A DNA stretch of 64,000 nucleotides from Apophysomyces variabilis (Eukaryota > Mucoromycota > Mucoromycetes > Mucorales > Mucoraceae). The stretch is from assembly GCA_002749535.1 (NCBI GenBank), contig MZZL01000395.1, forward strand, positions 306,543 to 370,542, given 5' to 3'. Each line of letters opens with the position of its first letter. Position 1 is the stretch's first letter. The notes beneath the pieces were generated by a model. That model searched no databases and was not told the DNA's origin. It saw only the letters and a program-made list of their open reading frames with translations. The translations under genes were made by a program, and so were the position numbers. Below are positions 32,978 to 43,707 of this stretch, in pieces.

Positions 32978-33450
32978 GACAATTCCAACCCTGCAGCCAC
33001 TGTCGCCTTGAGTGCATAATCAGCCAATATAATGATTTCAGGCCTTTGATGCTATGACAGCTATTTGTCGCGGGCTGGGCAGCCCCCCAAGCTCCCAGAA
33101 TTGGTCCGCCCGGACTACCCCATGCCTTCTAAAAGCCCTCGACATGTTCATCCGATCGTCGCAAGGAAGAAAAGAACTTCCCCACCGAGACAGGTCTTCG
33201 CAAACAACTTCCCAAATAACAATTCCAACCCTGCAGCCACTGTCACTTTTGATTGCATAATCAGCCAATATAATGATTTCAGGCCTTTGATGCTATGACA
33301 GCTATTTGTCGCGGGCTGGGCAGCCCCCCTAGCTCCCAGGATTGGTCCGCCCGGACTACCCCATGCCTTCTAAAAGCCCTCGACATGTTCATCCGATCGT
33401 CGCAAGGAAAGGACCTTCAAGTCAAACAATCCCCACCGAGACGGTTCTTT
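32978..33450. repeat. Direct tandem duplication, period about 240 bp
   Basis: The segment starting ACAATTCCAACCCTGCAGCC at 32979 recurs at 33219. About 195 bp of each copy are nearly identical; the tails then diverge by small insertions but both retain CCCCACCGAGAC. Each unit contains a GGGCTGGGCAGCCC hairpin. The minus strand of each is open and ends LGGLPSPRQIAVIASKA in copy 1. The origin is unknown, possibly a fragment of a retroelement. Confidence 0.85.
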
Positions 33451-34711
33451 GGAAATGACAATCTGCATTCGATAATCACTGTTATACAATGACACGCGTT
33501 ATCGGGGCAGGTTACTTCTCCAGACTGTTATCCTTACCATGACACGGAAGAGGAATGCTGCTGACAAGCTGCGCCGCATTGTCTATTTATGTGCATGGTC
33601 AATTTATGACATCATGGGAATACTTCTTTCAACCGTATCTCGCCTGTCACGTTAGGTAATATATATCCAATGAATAAAATGGCTTTGCATGATATAACTC
33701 AAAGTTTAAATGCGGAGGGTGTTTTAGACTCGCCATAAAGATCGACAGCTTGATGAACAAGAATGCATTCAGAACGCCGCAGCTGAAGATGGATTTAAGC
33801 GCCGCCACTTATCGAACCTCCTGACTTCCTCGATAAGTCAGAGATCTTTAGATTAGGGCTTCAAAGCATAACTGATGTAGAAATTTCAAGACAAGCCCTT
33901 ATTATTCTTTACAATAAATAATGGCTTGGTTATTGTATTTGACTAAAGTAAAGACGAACAGCTTACTATCCACTTTCGAAAATTTTGACAGTGTTTGATA
34001 CAAAGCAGACACAAATATCGCACATGGTTTCTTTTATCGTTGAAACAATCCAAACAAACACACAAGGTACCACACGACTGATCACGCATTGATGATTACA
34101 TATCCCCATCTACGGACAGCTCCACCATGAATGATCGTAGAAATTCCTTCAACCGTCGAATAAGGCAACACAGTTTGCAAGTTGAGCTGTCGGTGATGAA
34201 AAAGGTCATCAAGGCGTTTGTGGAGTTGAACTTGGTCCAAAACTCAGCAGAATGTGGTATAACTTGACAGGAGACATATACCGCAGTAGATTTCAGGATG
34301 TGAGACAAACCATACAAGATACATTGTCCGTCAAATTGGCTTTAGCCAAAAAAAAAAAAAGAGCTATGTACTGAAGTACCATGACAATGATGATAGCCTT
34401 CTCTAAGCGAGCATAGATCCGAAAGACGAGGGAATCAATGCAACAACCCAACTGAACTACATTGAGATCTATAGGAAGGTAGAGCTATCGCTCGAGCCAA
34501 TGCAAGTGGCGGTTGGTCTTTCTATCCAAGAAAACAAAAAAGTTTGCATGACAGACACCACTATGAAACTGACAGCTTATCGGCTAACAACATGCAGCAT
34601 GATAATGTGAGCATATCTTTTTAATAACAGATTTGTGTGACATCCTACACAATTACATGGTGTCAATGCCAGCATTGCGCTGCATCTGTGTTCTTATTCC
34701 CTTTGCGCATC
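33451..34711. other. Gene-poor region
   Basis: 1.26 kb in which I see only short open frames (for example minus 34096-34317) without recognisable content, and an A tract at 34350-34362. Confidence 0.4.
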
Positions 34712-36772
34712 ATGGATTCCAATCATAACCCTTTGAACAGTTACAAAGCTCCCGGACATATCAAATTATGCTCCACATATTTTAAATCATATCCTGCATC
34801 TGAATGGAGTTTCAAGTCGTACAAGAGCGCAAATGATAATAGTATTAACCGGGAGAAGCATCTGCGAAGCAGATACAATGATGATCTCGAAAGACTTTCG
34901 TTACATCCGGAAGTTCCTCCTTACGTACAAAGTCATGCAATATATCTCAGAAACCTTGGTCTGGTAGGATATAGAGAAAGAAGGGTTGGGCTACTGAATT
35001 TTAGAATTAGGAGGAGAATAAAGTCAAAAGCTTGGAAATCCGTCAGATACAAAATTTCAACAACGCCATTGTCAAGGGGAAGGCTCGTATCAACATCAGC
35101 AATTGTAATTAAAGCTATGCTGAGGAAGAAGCAGTCTTTACTAAACGTTTTTTAAATAATACTAGCTGTTGAAAAAAGAAGATATGAAGAGGAGGTAAAC
35201 CCTTGAGAAGGAAGCCATATCACTTTTATTGCTTTTAGACTAACTCTTTTGGGTAGGGAGAAAGCAGCGAGAAGAAGCCAGTCAAGCGTGCTAACACTTA
35301 TAGTGGAAGAAATGAAGGCGAAGGAAGTAGCAGCGAAAATGTCGCAAGCAACATATTTGATACGATTGTTTTGGAAGCCCTAGATGCGCTGGACTGCGAA
35401 TGGAAGCTTGGCGACCTAGACGCCGTCAGTCTGTTTCACGAATACCAATCCCGCAACTTGTTAGAGGCGAAGCGTTCCAGTCTTTACTTGGAATCAGATT
35501 CTCAAAAGATCCTGTAAGCCAGACAAAGGCATGATGAATAAATTGATATTTCTGAATGGTTGTGTAGGTCTCTGTCATACGTGTTTCTCTTGAAGCCAAA
35601 GCAAAATGACCCTGTTTGCGTTGAAGTCTTCGGTGGCAGCAAGAACTTGGAGGAGATTCATGATCAATTCCTCGCCACCTACTTAAACCCAAACATTGAA
35701 CTTGACTCCAGTATCTTTCAACAAGTATTAGCGGTGACAATGGTGCTGTGGTTAAATTCAACATACCTATGGAGACGTAAAAAGCACTTATACTATCTAT
35801 TTAGGCGGTTAAAGAAAAGGATATGGACAGAAAGACGGCAGATAAAGTGTTAAGCGAGCTGAAGCATCAGACTGCTGACGAGTATACTTATCGGGTCATA
35901 AGCATAATCATGAATTGGTGAATTGAGTTAGCAATTAATGTCAGCATTATTTAATGCAATCGGGATTTTATAGCATGGCCAAACTCTACAGGACACCACT
36001 GCTGGAAGATATTGGTGAAACTGAACTAACTGCATCAATACTAGATCCCATCTTGGCAACTATGTTCCATGATCCAGATAACAACCGAGTTTTTCGATGG
36101 TAATGAAAATAGACGTTATTGCTATGGATATGCTTATGTATTACCGTATATAGGTGGAATTTAAATACAACAGAAAGGGCTTTGACGCTTGATTCATCAC
36201 GGCCCGATTCCTACCTAGTATCCATTCAGGAATCCATGTCCTTCTGCTCGCTTGGCTTTGGTGAGGTGAAGCCATCTGCTCACGAAAAGAATTCTGCGCT
36301 TCTTGCAGCAGACTTAATCAGGACAGCTATGTTCTGTAAAAACGCAATCGATGTCCATCAAATGGATGCTGTTCTTGGGTTTCAGGCAAAAGGTTAGTAT
36401 CTTGATAACTAACGTATTTATCTCATATAAAACATGTAACATGCGAATCAATCTTCAGGCCCAAAGGTGACGTTTTATTTGTGTGTGCTAAAAGATGGTG
36501 GTGTATACCAGTTTGGGGAAGTTCTGTGCGTTGACGCGCCTACTTCCTTGCAGGCGCTTCCTGCACTTGTGCTGGAACTAAAATCCTTGATGAGGGTGAT
36601 GCATGCTTTTGACAAGCATTGCAGAAAGTCGCCATATCCGGAGAGGATTATGCGCAATCGCCGGCAAAACATCGATTGTAAAGTGTTAAAAGTAATCGCA
36701 AAGCAAAATAAAGACCGTGCACGCCAGTCTTATATGCATTTTAGAAGATCATCTAATAAAACCAGCTATTGA
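34712..36772 (+). CDS. Orphan nine-exon gene with a PD-(D/E)XK nuclease-like signature
   Basis: Not a family I can name. Exons 34712-34963, 35011-35104, 35166-35194, 35257-35513, 35568-35724, 35805-35917, 35974-36099, 36154-36392 and 36459-36772 join in phase at every junction into 526 residues. A charged, low-complexity stretch (EEEGESSEKKP, then EGEGSSSENV) separates two halves. The second half holds DPILATMFHDPDNN. It is followed by SRPDSYLVS and, 14 residues later, FGEVKPSAHEK, then the helix-rich LLAADLIRTAMFCKNAID and two strands (VTFYLCVLKDG, VYQFGEVLCVD). D-x(n)-ExK followed by a helix is the core pattern of PD-(D/E)XK nuclease folds, so a DNA-acting or former nuclease domain is possible. 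The C terminus is strongly basic. The start Met could lie upstream at 34637. Confidence 0.62.
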
Positions 36773-37368
36773 AGCAACTTCTACTCGTATTAACAGAGAC
36801 AACTCCTGTTCAAGTGTATAAATCTTGAGCTTGGGATTGACAAGAAATTGACATCAATCTCTACTGCCATAATAACTAGTAACTGATAGTTATAATGCGG
36901 GTATCACTTCAGCCACCCGGAGCATTTCCGATACCCATATTGCCCCTTTTTTCGATAACCATTCATCGTAACAAAGGCTACATTACTATTAACCAATAAC
37001 TTGGCAATCCGAAAAATTTCGAACGGATACAAATCCAAAAATTATGTTCTAAAAAATGAGTTCCTCAAAACTGATATAAGTAAAGCTAATTAAAGCTAAA
37101 TCCTGTCGCACTATTTGTCCCGTTAATAAGCGAAAAATGCTCTGTGCTTTTGTGATACTTGCGTGCTTCTGCCACAAGTTTATTCTTGGCAACACAGTGC
37201 GCTCAGATACTTTGTCAACGTATCAACGACTTGTGCTTCAAGTCGAAACGGGAAACAGAAGTAAGGTTTAATGCATGCCTTTTCCGTCTGTACCACTTCC
37301 ATTGGCCACGTAATCGCTAAGCCAATCTACCTTGTGATTTAAGCTCCAATTCGCATGTCGTTTCGCCA
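36773..37368. other. Intergenic region
   Basis: AT-rich spacer with the promoter of HET-like gene 3. I see no other feature. Confidence 0.5.
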
Positions 37369-39402
37369 ATGCTTTCTATTCTACTCCTTACACCGATGAG
37401 TGAGATCGTCCTGTTAGACACGCTATCCGACTTGAACGACTTAAAGTGTATATCCGTGCGATTTGACGAAGATGTTCCAGAGTATTATGCAGTTTCATAT
37501 CGATGGGGTGTGCACCCTGAATGGAAAGCGCAAACACCAAACTACGTCGCATCTATCACTTCCGTATCCCAGGAGAACTTGATCAAGCTATGTTTGTTGT
37601 ATCAGCGTAAGATACGTTACCTCTGGATCGATGTCGTATGTATCAATCAAGTGGACAAGAAACACAGAAAAATGGCAATCAAAAACATGGACAACTTTTA
37701 TCGACAAGCCAAAAGGATTATTGCAGTGCCTGACCTCTGTTATTGCAGCGAATACCCTCTCATGGGCAATGTTACCAAGAGCGATATTGATCTGGCGCTA
37801 TACGAGATAAGGAAAAAAATGTCCAAGCTTTCTAAGCTAGATTTCGAGAAGGCGTCCATAGGATCAGCAGACAAAGCATCCGCAAGTTGCAAAGAAGAAC
37901 CCGGTATGACAATCAGGGACACATCGATCAAAGTGTCCGGGTGTCTCAAGGCACAGGACCGCACGATGGAAGCCAGCGCCATATCACCTCAAACGCCGAC
38001 AGCTAACGACATATCTACCCAAGTATTGAGCAACAGCGATATATCGCCTGAAGTATCAGTTACCAGCAACACATCTCCCACACTCTCAACCAGCATCGGC
38101 ACATCGACCAGCGTACCGTCAATCAACACGACATCGCCCAAACAATCCGTGGGTGCGGAGACCGGGCCTAACGTGCCAGTAGTCTGCAACACAGCGCCAA
38201 AAGGATTAGCTAACAGCAGTACTTCCAGCAATCTATCACCCATGCTGTCAAGCAACAGGAGCATTTCAGGCTCGGTGTCTTTGGATCGCAGGATACAGCT
38301 CTTCATGGAAGCAGGCTGTGGTATATTGCCCGCAACAACAGCGCAATGTAATAGATGGGCCCAATCATTGGCAGAGACCGAGAGGATCAGCCCGTGCGCT
38401 AGTTTAAAAGTATGGCCTCGTCCTGCTGCAGTCACCGTAGAGACAGGTTCCATGAGGCGAATAAGGAAGGTTGAGGTAGTTACTATAGAACTTCCCCCAA
38501 ATACTGGAGGCTCCGCTTCAAATATCGACGCGCTGAGGAAGAAAATGTGGGATCACACTGGCGATTTTGGGTTCGACATGAGTTTGTTGGGCAGAAAAAT
38601 GTCGCATTATGAGCCAAAATCCGACGACTCTGATTCTAATAAAGGAGACTTGCGCAATGGCAGAGAGTTTATCCGCAAAATTATTGAAGAATGGGCATAC
38701 AGATGTTGGGTCGTTAGCGAACGTACCATCGGTGTAAAGCACGACAAGCTGGACGTAGTTGTGTTGAGAACAAATGCTATTACCCCCTGGAAAGCTTGGC
38801 AAGACATTAACTGGTATATCAACTTCAGCCAACGCGAGCTTATCCAGACAATCCTTAAGTGCGAATCAACTAAGTTCATCGATCGCCTTTTTGCCATACT
38901 TCCTCATAGTAAATATAAAGATGCCGTATCTAAGCTAGCAGACGATGACAGACGCATTAACAATATGAAAGACTTGCGGATGGTTTTATTTGACATACTG
39001 GACAATGAAGGCAGGATCATGTTACTTTTCCGGTATTCCATCCCTGAGCATGACTTCCAACATGTACTTCCGTTACTTAGGGATCACGACGAGTCATCGG
39101 TGGCAACAGACACGAAACGTTCTTTTACTATTGAGACAACGATGAAAGATGGAAAACTGGCACTGAAACTTTCGTGTGATTTTATCTATTCGTACCCGCG
39201 AGCTTTGGGCGAGGGCTGCCACTTATCGAATGCTAAAGATGGTTCAGAGATTGACCTTATTTATGAACGTCCCATGTCTCTGGATCTGCACAATGGTATC
39301 CGATGTTATAAGTCAAAAGGCGTCTGGTGGATTACCTTACGGAGACGGCGCGTACATTCTGCATACGTACGCAAATACGGCGAATTTCTGATACTTCAAT
39401 AA
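37369..39402 (+). CDS. HET-like domain protein 3, with Ser/Thr-rich insert
   Basis: This intronless 677-residue paralogue begins close to SEIVLLDT and keeps the core YYAVSYRWG, RYLWIDVVCINQVDKKHRKM and QAKRIIAVPDLCYC. The second module (WVVSERTIGV, STKFIDRLFAILPHSKY, LFDILDNEG) and the C-terminal GVWWITLRRR follow. Between core and module sits an insert of about 270 residues, far longer than in the other copies. It is built of degenerate units of about 12 residues rich in Ser, Thr, Pro and Asn (each near TSP or ISP). The paralogues have N-terminal extensions that this copy lacks, so a 5' exon may be missed; Met 37396 is an alternative start. The biochemical role is unknown. HET relatives act in recognition and regulated cell death. 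Confidence 0.82.
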   Translation: MLSILLLTPMSEIVLLDTLSDLNDLKCISVRFDEDVPEYYAVSYRWGVHPEWKAQTPNYVASITSVSQENLIKLCLLYQRKIRYLWIDVVCINQVDKKHRKMAIKNMDNFYRQAKRIIAVPDLCYCSEYPLMGNVTKSDIDLALYEIRKKMSKLSKLDFEKASIGSADKASASCKEEPGMTIRDTSIKVSGCLKAQDRTMEASAISPQTPTANDISTQVLSNSDISPEVSVTSNTSPTLSTSIGTSTSVPSINTTSPKQSVGAETGPNVPVVCNTAPKGLANSSTSSNLSPMLSSNRSISGSVSLDRRIQLFMEAGCGILPATTAQCNRWAQSLAETERISPCASLKVWPRPAAVTVETGSMRRIRKVEVVTIELPPNTGGSASNIDALRKKMWDHTGDFGFDMSLLGRKMSHYEPKSDDSDSNKGDLRNGREFIRKIIEEWAYRCWVVSERTIGVKHDKLDVVVLRTNAITPWKAWQDINWYINFSQRELIQTILKCESTKFIDRLFAILPHSKYKDAVSKLADDDRRINNMKDLRMVLFDILDNEGRIMLLFRYSIPEHDFQHVLPLLRDHDESSVATDTKRSFTIETTMKDGKLALKLSCDFIYSYPRALGEGCHLSNAKDGSEIDLIYERPMSLDLHNGIRCYKSKGVWWITLRRRRVHSAYVRKYGEFLILQ

Positions 39403-40095
39403 ACCTACTATAACCTTTTCAGGCAACTATAGATTTATAGTTTCTGCCTAAGCTATTTCGAAAGATCTTAATGCATTTGCATTATATACATAAACGCTCT
39501 TCCTGTTCTGTGTGAACTCCTATTCAACTATATAAGGTTCCCGGTCGCCCTATTTTTTACTTAATAAGAGACGATAGATTCAAACTTTTCAAAACTGCTG
39601 CTCTTAAATTTCACCGCTCGCCACTAACATGTAATAGCACGGAATACGGTCAACGTCGCTATCTACTTATGAAGAACGGATATATAAGTACAGAGGGTGA
39701 GGTCGAGGAAGGGGTATGTAAGGAAGTGAATCAGGAATTGTGTAGACCGCTTTGAGGTTATCAGAAACATGAGGATCCTGAGATTTCAGGATCTGTCTTT
39801 ATAACAACTTCTGTGCCGGGAGAGAGAATGTACAAATAAATAAAGTACAAAAGATCGCTTTCTTACACTTCACCTATATAGGAAAATCCGCAAACAAGGT
39901 CGTAAAGACCTGTCTGTAGCATGCACTGCTACAGCTTCCAGCTTCCAGCTCCCGCTCCCCTTTCACTTTGATAATAGTGGACATATGAGTGATGCTCTTC
40001 TGTCTGCTTTCGCTGTAGCTTGTACATTCTACACGCTTCTGTCCATTCCGACCATCCATCAATAGCTACTCCTCCTGTCTTTCAGTTTTCTCAGC
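39403..40095. other. Intergenic region; diverged left flank of the palindrome
   Basis: From about 39930 to 40095 the sequence still matches the complement of 52494-52660, but with many substitutions, unlike the clean match that begins at 40096. A minus-strand open frame at 39874-40062 covers it. No gene was recognised elsewhere. Confidence 0.5.
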
Positions 40096-43000
40096 CATTG
40101 GTTTACTGTGAGCGATCTTTGTATTGCTGTGGATATTATCAATCAAACATCTGTTCCGTCCACTGTTAAAGAACCACAGGATATAAGCTATTCATAGTAA
40201 ATGCAGCATGAAAAGAATTGATCCACATGGTTACATTTTCTGCATTGCGCCAAGAGGGATTATCAATCAACAATAAATCACAAAGTGAACAAAGGGAAAC
40301 AATCCATTTCAGACTGGGGTTCATCCTCTAATAAAATCAATGAGGTTTGATTCAATGGTAGCATGTCTCTCCTTTTCTACTCGTTAAATAGCGCTACGTT
40401 CCCTCAGTTTCTTCTTGGCCGAAACTTAGTTAAATAATGTATAAGCTTCTCATTTATTCAGAATATAATTTGATGAATCTCTTCTCCTCTGGTCAAGAGT
40501 GTCTGCAGCTTCACAGCGTGAGTCATCCTATTTGACAACGGCATCAATGCAACCGGCTTCCAGGAATCATGATCACGAAGTTGTTCAAATTAGGCAATTG
40601 ACCATCCCAGTTTTCCTTGTTCTTAATACACCATTCATTTCATATCTATTGATCACTGCCAGACTCGTTTTCTTCTTTTTTTTTCCGTGCAGTGACGATT
40701 TTTTTTTTGGATCCGATCGCTTGGGGTTGTGTCACTATCGAGTTTGGAAGTATTCCTCGCTGTCAAGAAAAACCGAGGAATTACACTGGGATCACCATCG
40801 ATGTCTGTAGCACAATAGAGTATTCGCATATTATGCCAAGTGCTAATGAGGATGTCTTTAACTTTAGGATATGATAAAGATCACTTAGGACAGTAGCATA
40901 CACTGGCTACTGATGGAAAACTTTGTGTAGAATTCTAACCTTAAGGATCACACATATCATCAAAAAGTTTATGCACTTTATAGAAGAATAGAAAAAGACA
41001 AATTTTTCGGGAGAATGTACCATTATTCTACACACACTCAGCTCATAAATTTCCAAGAAATGACATTTTCTCTTCCGAACAGTCCGACAACCGCTTGCAT
41101 TCTTTCGCTAGATCATGCTTCTTGATCAAGATAGGTAAGCGAGCTGAAGAAGCGCAAAAAGGGTAATTGTAAAACTGTAATACAGGCAGCATCGGAGCAA
41201 GATACGAATGTCAAGAGTATCCTCTTGTTTAAGCTTTCTCTTTGATAACACCGAATAAATTACGTTAACATTGCGGATTAGGTTTAACGAGCTCCGACAG
41301 GGTTTACCATTTAGTCCTTGTGTGACGATCTATCCCTCTCGTGGGGTCTAAGGGTCTACCTTAACTTCATCCTCTTATGCCAATGTCTGTCAAAGTCATA
41401 GAATGCTGTTATAAATATTATCAATAAAAAAGCATAGTGTTGCAATATGGCTACTCAGCTTGTATTCATCCATTCAGTCAACAATCAGACCAAACGGCAT
41501 TTAGAGTTCACAACTGATCTGTCGATTTCTTCTTTACACACGTGTGTCGCCGTAGAAACGGGTCCATTAAGAATCTCCGGTAGACAACGTCTCCAGCGAT
41601 CGGGTTTGTGGAACCTTTCATCAGCATTGTTCCGGAAATGGTATTTCTCGCCGTGTCCGAGTTTCTCAAAATCGCCTCTGCTAACCTTCCATTACAAAAG
41701 CGCTAACTAGACATTGTTCTGTAATGCTCTCTTTCCGGAAAATAATTAGCACTGTTTGATATATCATTATCTGTAATGTTCACTGCCATTGCCGTCCAGA
41801 TCGTACTGCGGCATAGCATTCCTTGTCCTTGTCATTGTTGTCTCAACGTTAAGGTTCGGATGTTACACAGGAAAATACACAGTCAATTTACACTCTGGCG
41901 GTACAATAGGTGGAATTCGCTACAGCAATACTTTGGTAATTAAAGCATGTTACATTACTTTCTCGTGAACTACCTTTTACAGTTTGTGCAACATCTTCAC
42001 AATGGTTAGTATATATGGCCCATGCTTTCGCGCAACCAAGTATTCTTCATTCCAACAAACACAATCAGCAGACACAGTATGAAGTCGAACGCTAACAGCA
42101 GCTCTGGATACTCGTGGCAAGGATTTGGAAAGGCTGGTCTTTTCCGAGGATTTTCTTTGCTCAGCGCGATCAGCTTGATGCTCTTGCCGGTCCAGGAGGT
42201 GTCTGCTCACGGTGCCCTTGGTTTCCCTCTTGCACGACAGTACGGATGTCAAATCGATGGTGGCTATTACTGGCCCGAAGATGGTTCCAAGATGCCCAAC
42301 AAAGGTTGCCGAACTGCCTATCTCGATGCTGGCAAAAGCTACTATCCTTTCCAGCAGTGGCAAGAAGTCTCGGCCAATCCATCCAACCCGGATAACTTTG
42401 ACACTGTTAAGAAGGCTGTTCCCGATGGTCTCCTCTGTGCTGGTGGTGACAAGCGAAAGCAAGGACTTGATATTCCCCAGGCTGAAGGATGGAAGAAGAC
42501 AGTGATTGAACCAAAGAATGGCAAGTTCCGTTTGCGCTGGGAAAACACCCGATCCCATAACCCTGCTATCATGAAAGTTTACATCACCAAGCCTTCTTAC
42601 AACCCAAGCAAGCCTTTGCGTTGGTCCGATTTGGAGATGATTTACGACGAAACTGCACCCAACCCAGTGTCTGCCGATGGAAAGGGTCTTGTTTCTCAAG
42701 TTACTTCGTTCTACTACCTCGACGTACCTATTCCTGCGGGCCGTACCGGTGACGCTATTATCTACAGTTGGTGGCAACGTGTTGATGCTGGGCATGAAGG
42801 TTTCTTCAACTGCGCTGACGTTACTATCAAGCAAGCTGGTGGCGCTACACAGCCAGACAAGCAACCTGATGACAAGGACGACGACGATAAGCAGAAGCCA
42901 GATGATAAACCTGACCACAAGCCAAGCTCCCAATGGATTGATGAAAAGCCTTATCTGAAGCGTGGTATTACGCCAAAGGTGGGCGACAAGGTGCGCTTCC

Positions 43001-43707
43001 GTGTGACAAATAGCAACAGCAGTGGCCGAAGCCAAGTGGATGTTACTCTTCCCATTACTGCTAAGAATGTGCGTGGCTTCCGGTGGTCGAGGGAATTGGC
43101 AAATACCTTGAACAAGAAATACAAGACTCAGGTCAGAATTGGTGTCAAGTCAGGCAAGAGCATCAAGTATCACCACTGGGATACATACGAGAATCAAGTG
43201 TGGCTCAAGTCCGGATACAGCAGCACTATGAGCCTTATCAAGACTAACCATTCCACCAAACATTAACTTACCAAATGACGGCTAGTGTTTGATACGCAAC
43301 TTTTTGGTATCCGTCTTGATTTTATTTTCGGCAGGTCCGAATCGTCTTTCATGATCATTGCTTTGCTTCTTAATCACACCATTTCTTTTGCTTTCATTTT
43401 TTTTGGCATGGAATTGTGCTCTGTAATAATAAAAAACAGCATTAAGCTATTGCAAAATAATTTTCCTCCCTCTAATTTGTTCTATAAGACTTCACTATTT
43501 TCATGGTTTTCCTTCTCAATTTCAATGTACCTAAGAAAGTTTGTTAAAAGAAAATGACGTTTGTCCAGCACAGAATATAATACTTTATCCTACACAAACC
43601 TTCTTTTCTACCAGTATGTTTGCTGTTGTTAAACCCAAAAATGTTTAAATATTGGAGACTTGTCTTTCAGGATTGTCAGAAATTGACAGGTTCACTGTGA
43701 CTCCGTT
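40096..43707 (+). repeat. Left arm of a large inverted repeat (palindrome)
   Basis: This 3.6-kb arm is the reverse complement of 48882-52493. Every matched landmark pairs at positions summing to 92589, so there is no net insertion or deletion, and I saw no mismatch in the parts compared. The inner edge is sharp (after CTCCGTT). It carries an AA10 LPMO gene and two small open frames at 40499-40810 and 41447-41710 of unknown meaning. Confidence 0.95.
42022..43266 (+). CDS. AA10 lytic polysaccharide monooxygenase with GbpA-like second domain, copy A
   Basis: LPMO10 enzymes use copper and a reductant with peroxide or oxygen to break chitin or cellulose chains oxidatively. The 414-residue intronless protein has a signal peptide with an unusually long n-region; Met 42079 (MKSNANSSSGYSW) is a likelier start than 42022. 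Cleavage after LPVQEVSA exposes His at HGALGFPLARQ. The second brace His is in SHNPAIMKVYITK, and GYYWPEDG, DGLLCAGGD and GFFNCADVTI are typical AA10 landmarks. After a D/K/P-rich linker (TQPDKQPDDKDDDDKQKPDD) comes a module (KVGDKVRFRV, then RELANTLNKKY, RIGVKSG, NQVWLKSG) that resembles domain 2 of bacterial GbpA. AA10 is mainly bacterial and viral, so lateral transfer is likely. An identical copy lies in the other arm. Confidence 0.93.
   Translation: MLSRNQVFFIPTNTISRHSMKSNANSSSGYSWQGFGKAGLFRGFSLLSAISLMLLPVQEVSAHGALGFPLARQYGCQIDGGYYWPEDGSKMPNKGCRTAYLDAGKSYYPFQQWQEVSANPSNPDNFDTVKKAVPDGLLCAGGDKRKQGLDIPQAEGWKKTVIEPKNGKFRLRWENTRSHNPAIMKVYITKPSYNPSKPLRWSDLEMIYDETAPNPVSADGKGLVSQVTSFYYLDVPIPAGRTGDAIIYSWWQRVDAGHEGFFNCADVTIKQAGGATQPDKQPDDKDDDDKQKPDDKPDHKPSSQWIDEKPYLKRGITPKVGDKVRFRVTNSNSSGRSQVDVTLPITAKNVRGFRWSRELANTLNKKYKTQVRIGVKSGKSIKYHHWDTYENQVWLKSGYSSTMSLIKTNHSTKH

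Noticed and set aside
32978..33450. CRISPR-like or LTR pair
   Set aside because: There are only two long units in direct tandem, with no spacers and no LTR ends such as TG...CA.
41977..43035. Long open frame (352 codons) opposite AA10 copy A, and its mirror at 49554-50612
   Set aside because: It is the antisense shadow of the LPMO gene; the composition is that of a reversed frame and no motif is seen.
43285..43557. 90-codon hydrophobic frame downstream of the LPMO (and mirror copy)
   Set aside because: It is Phe/Leu/Ile-rich from AT-rich 3' UTR-like DNA and has no start context or family.
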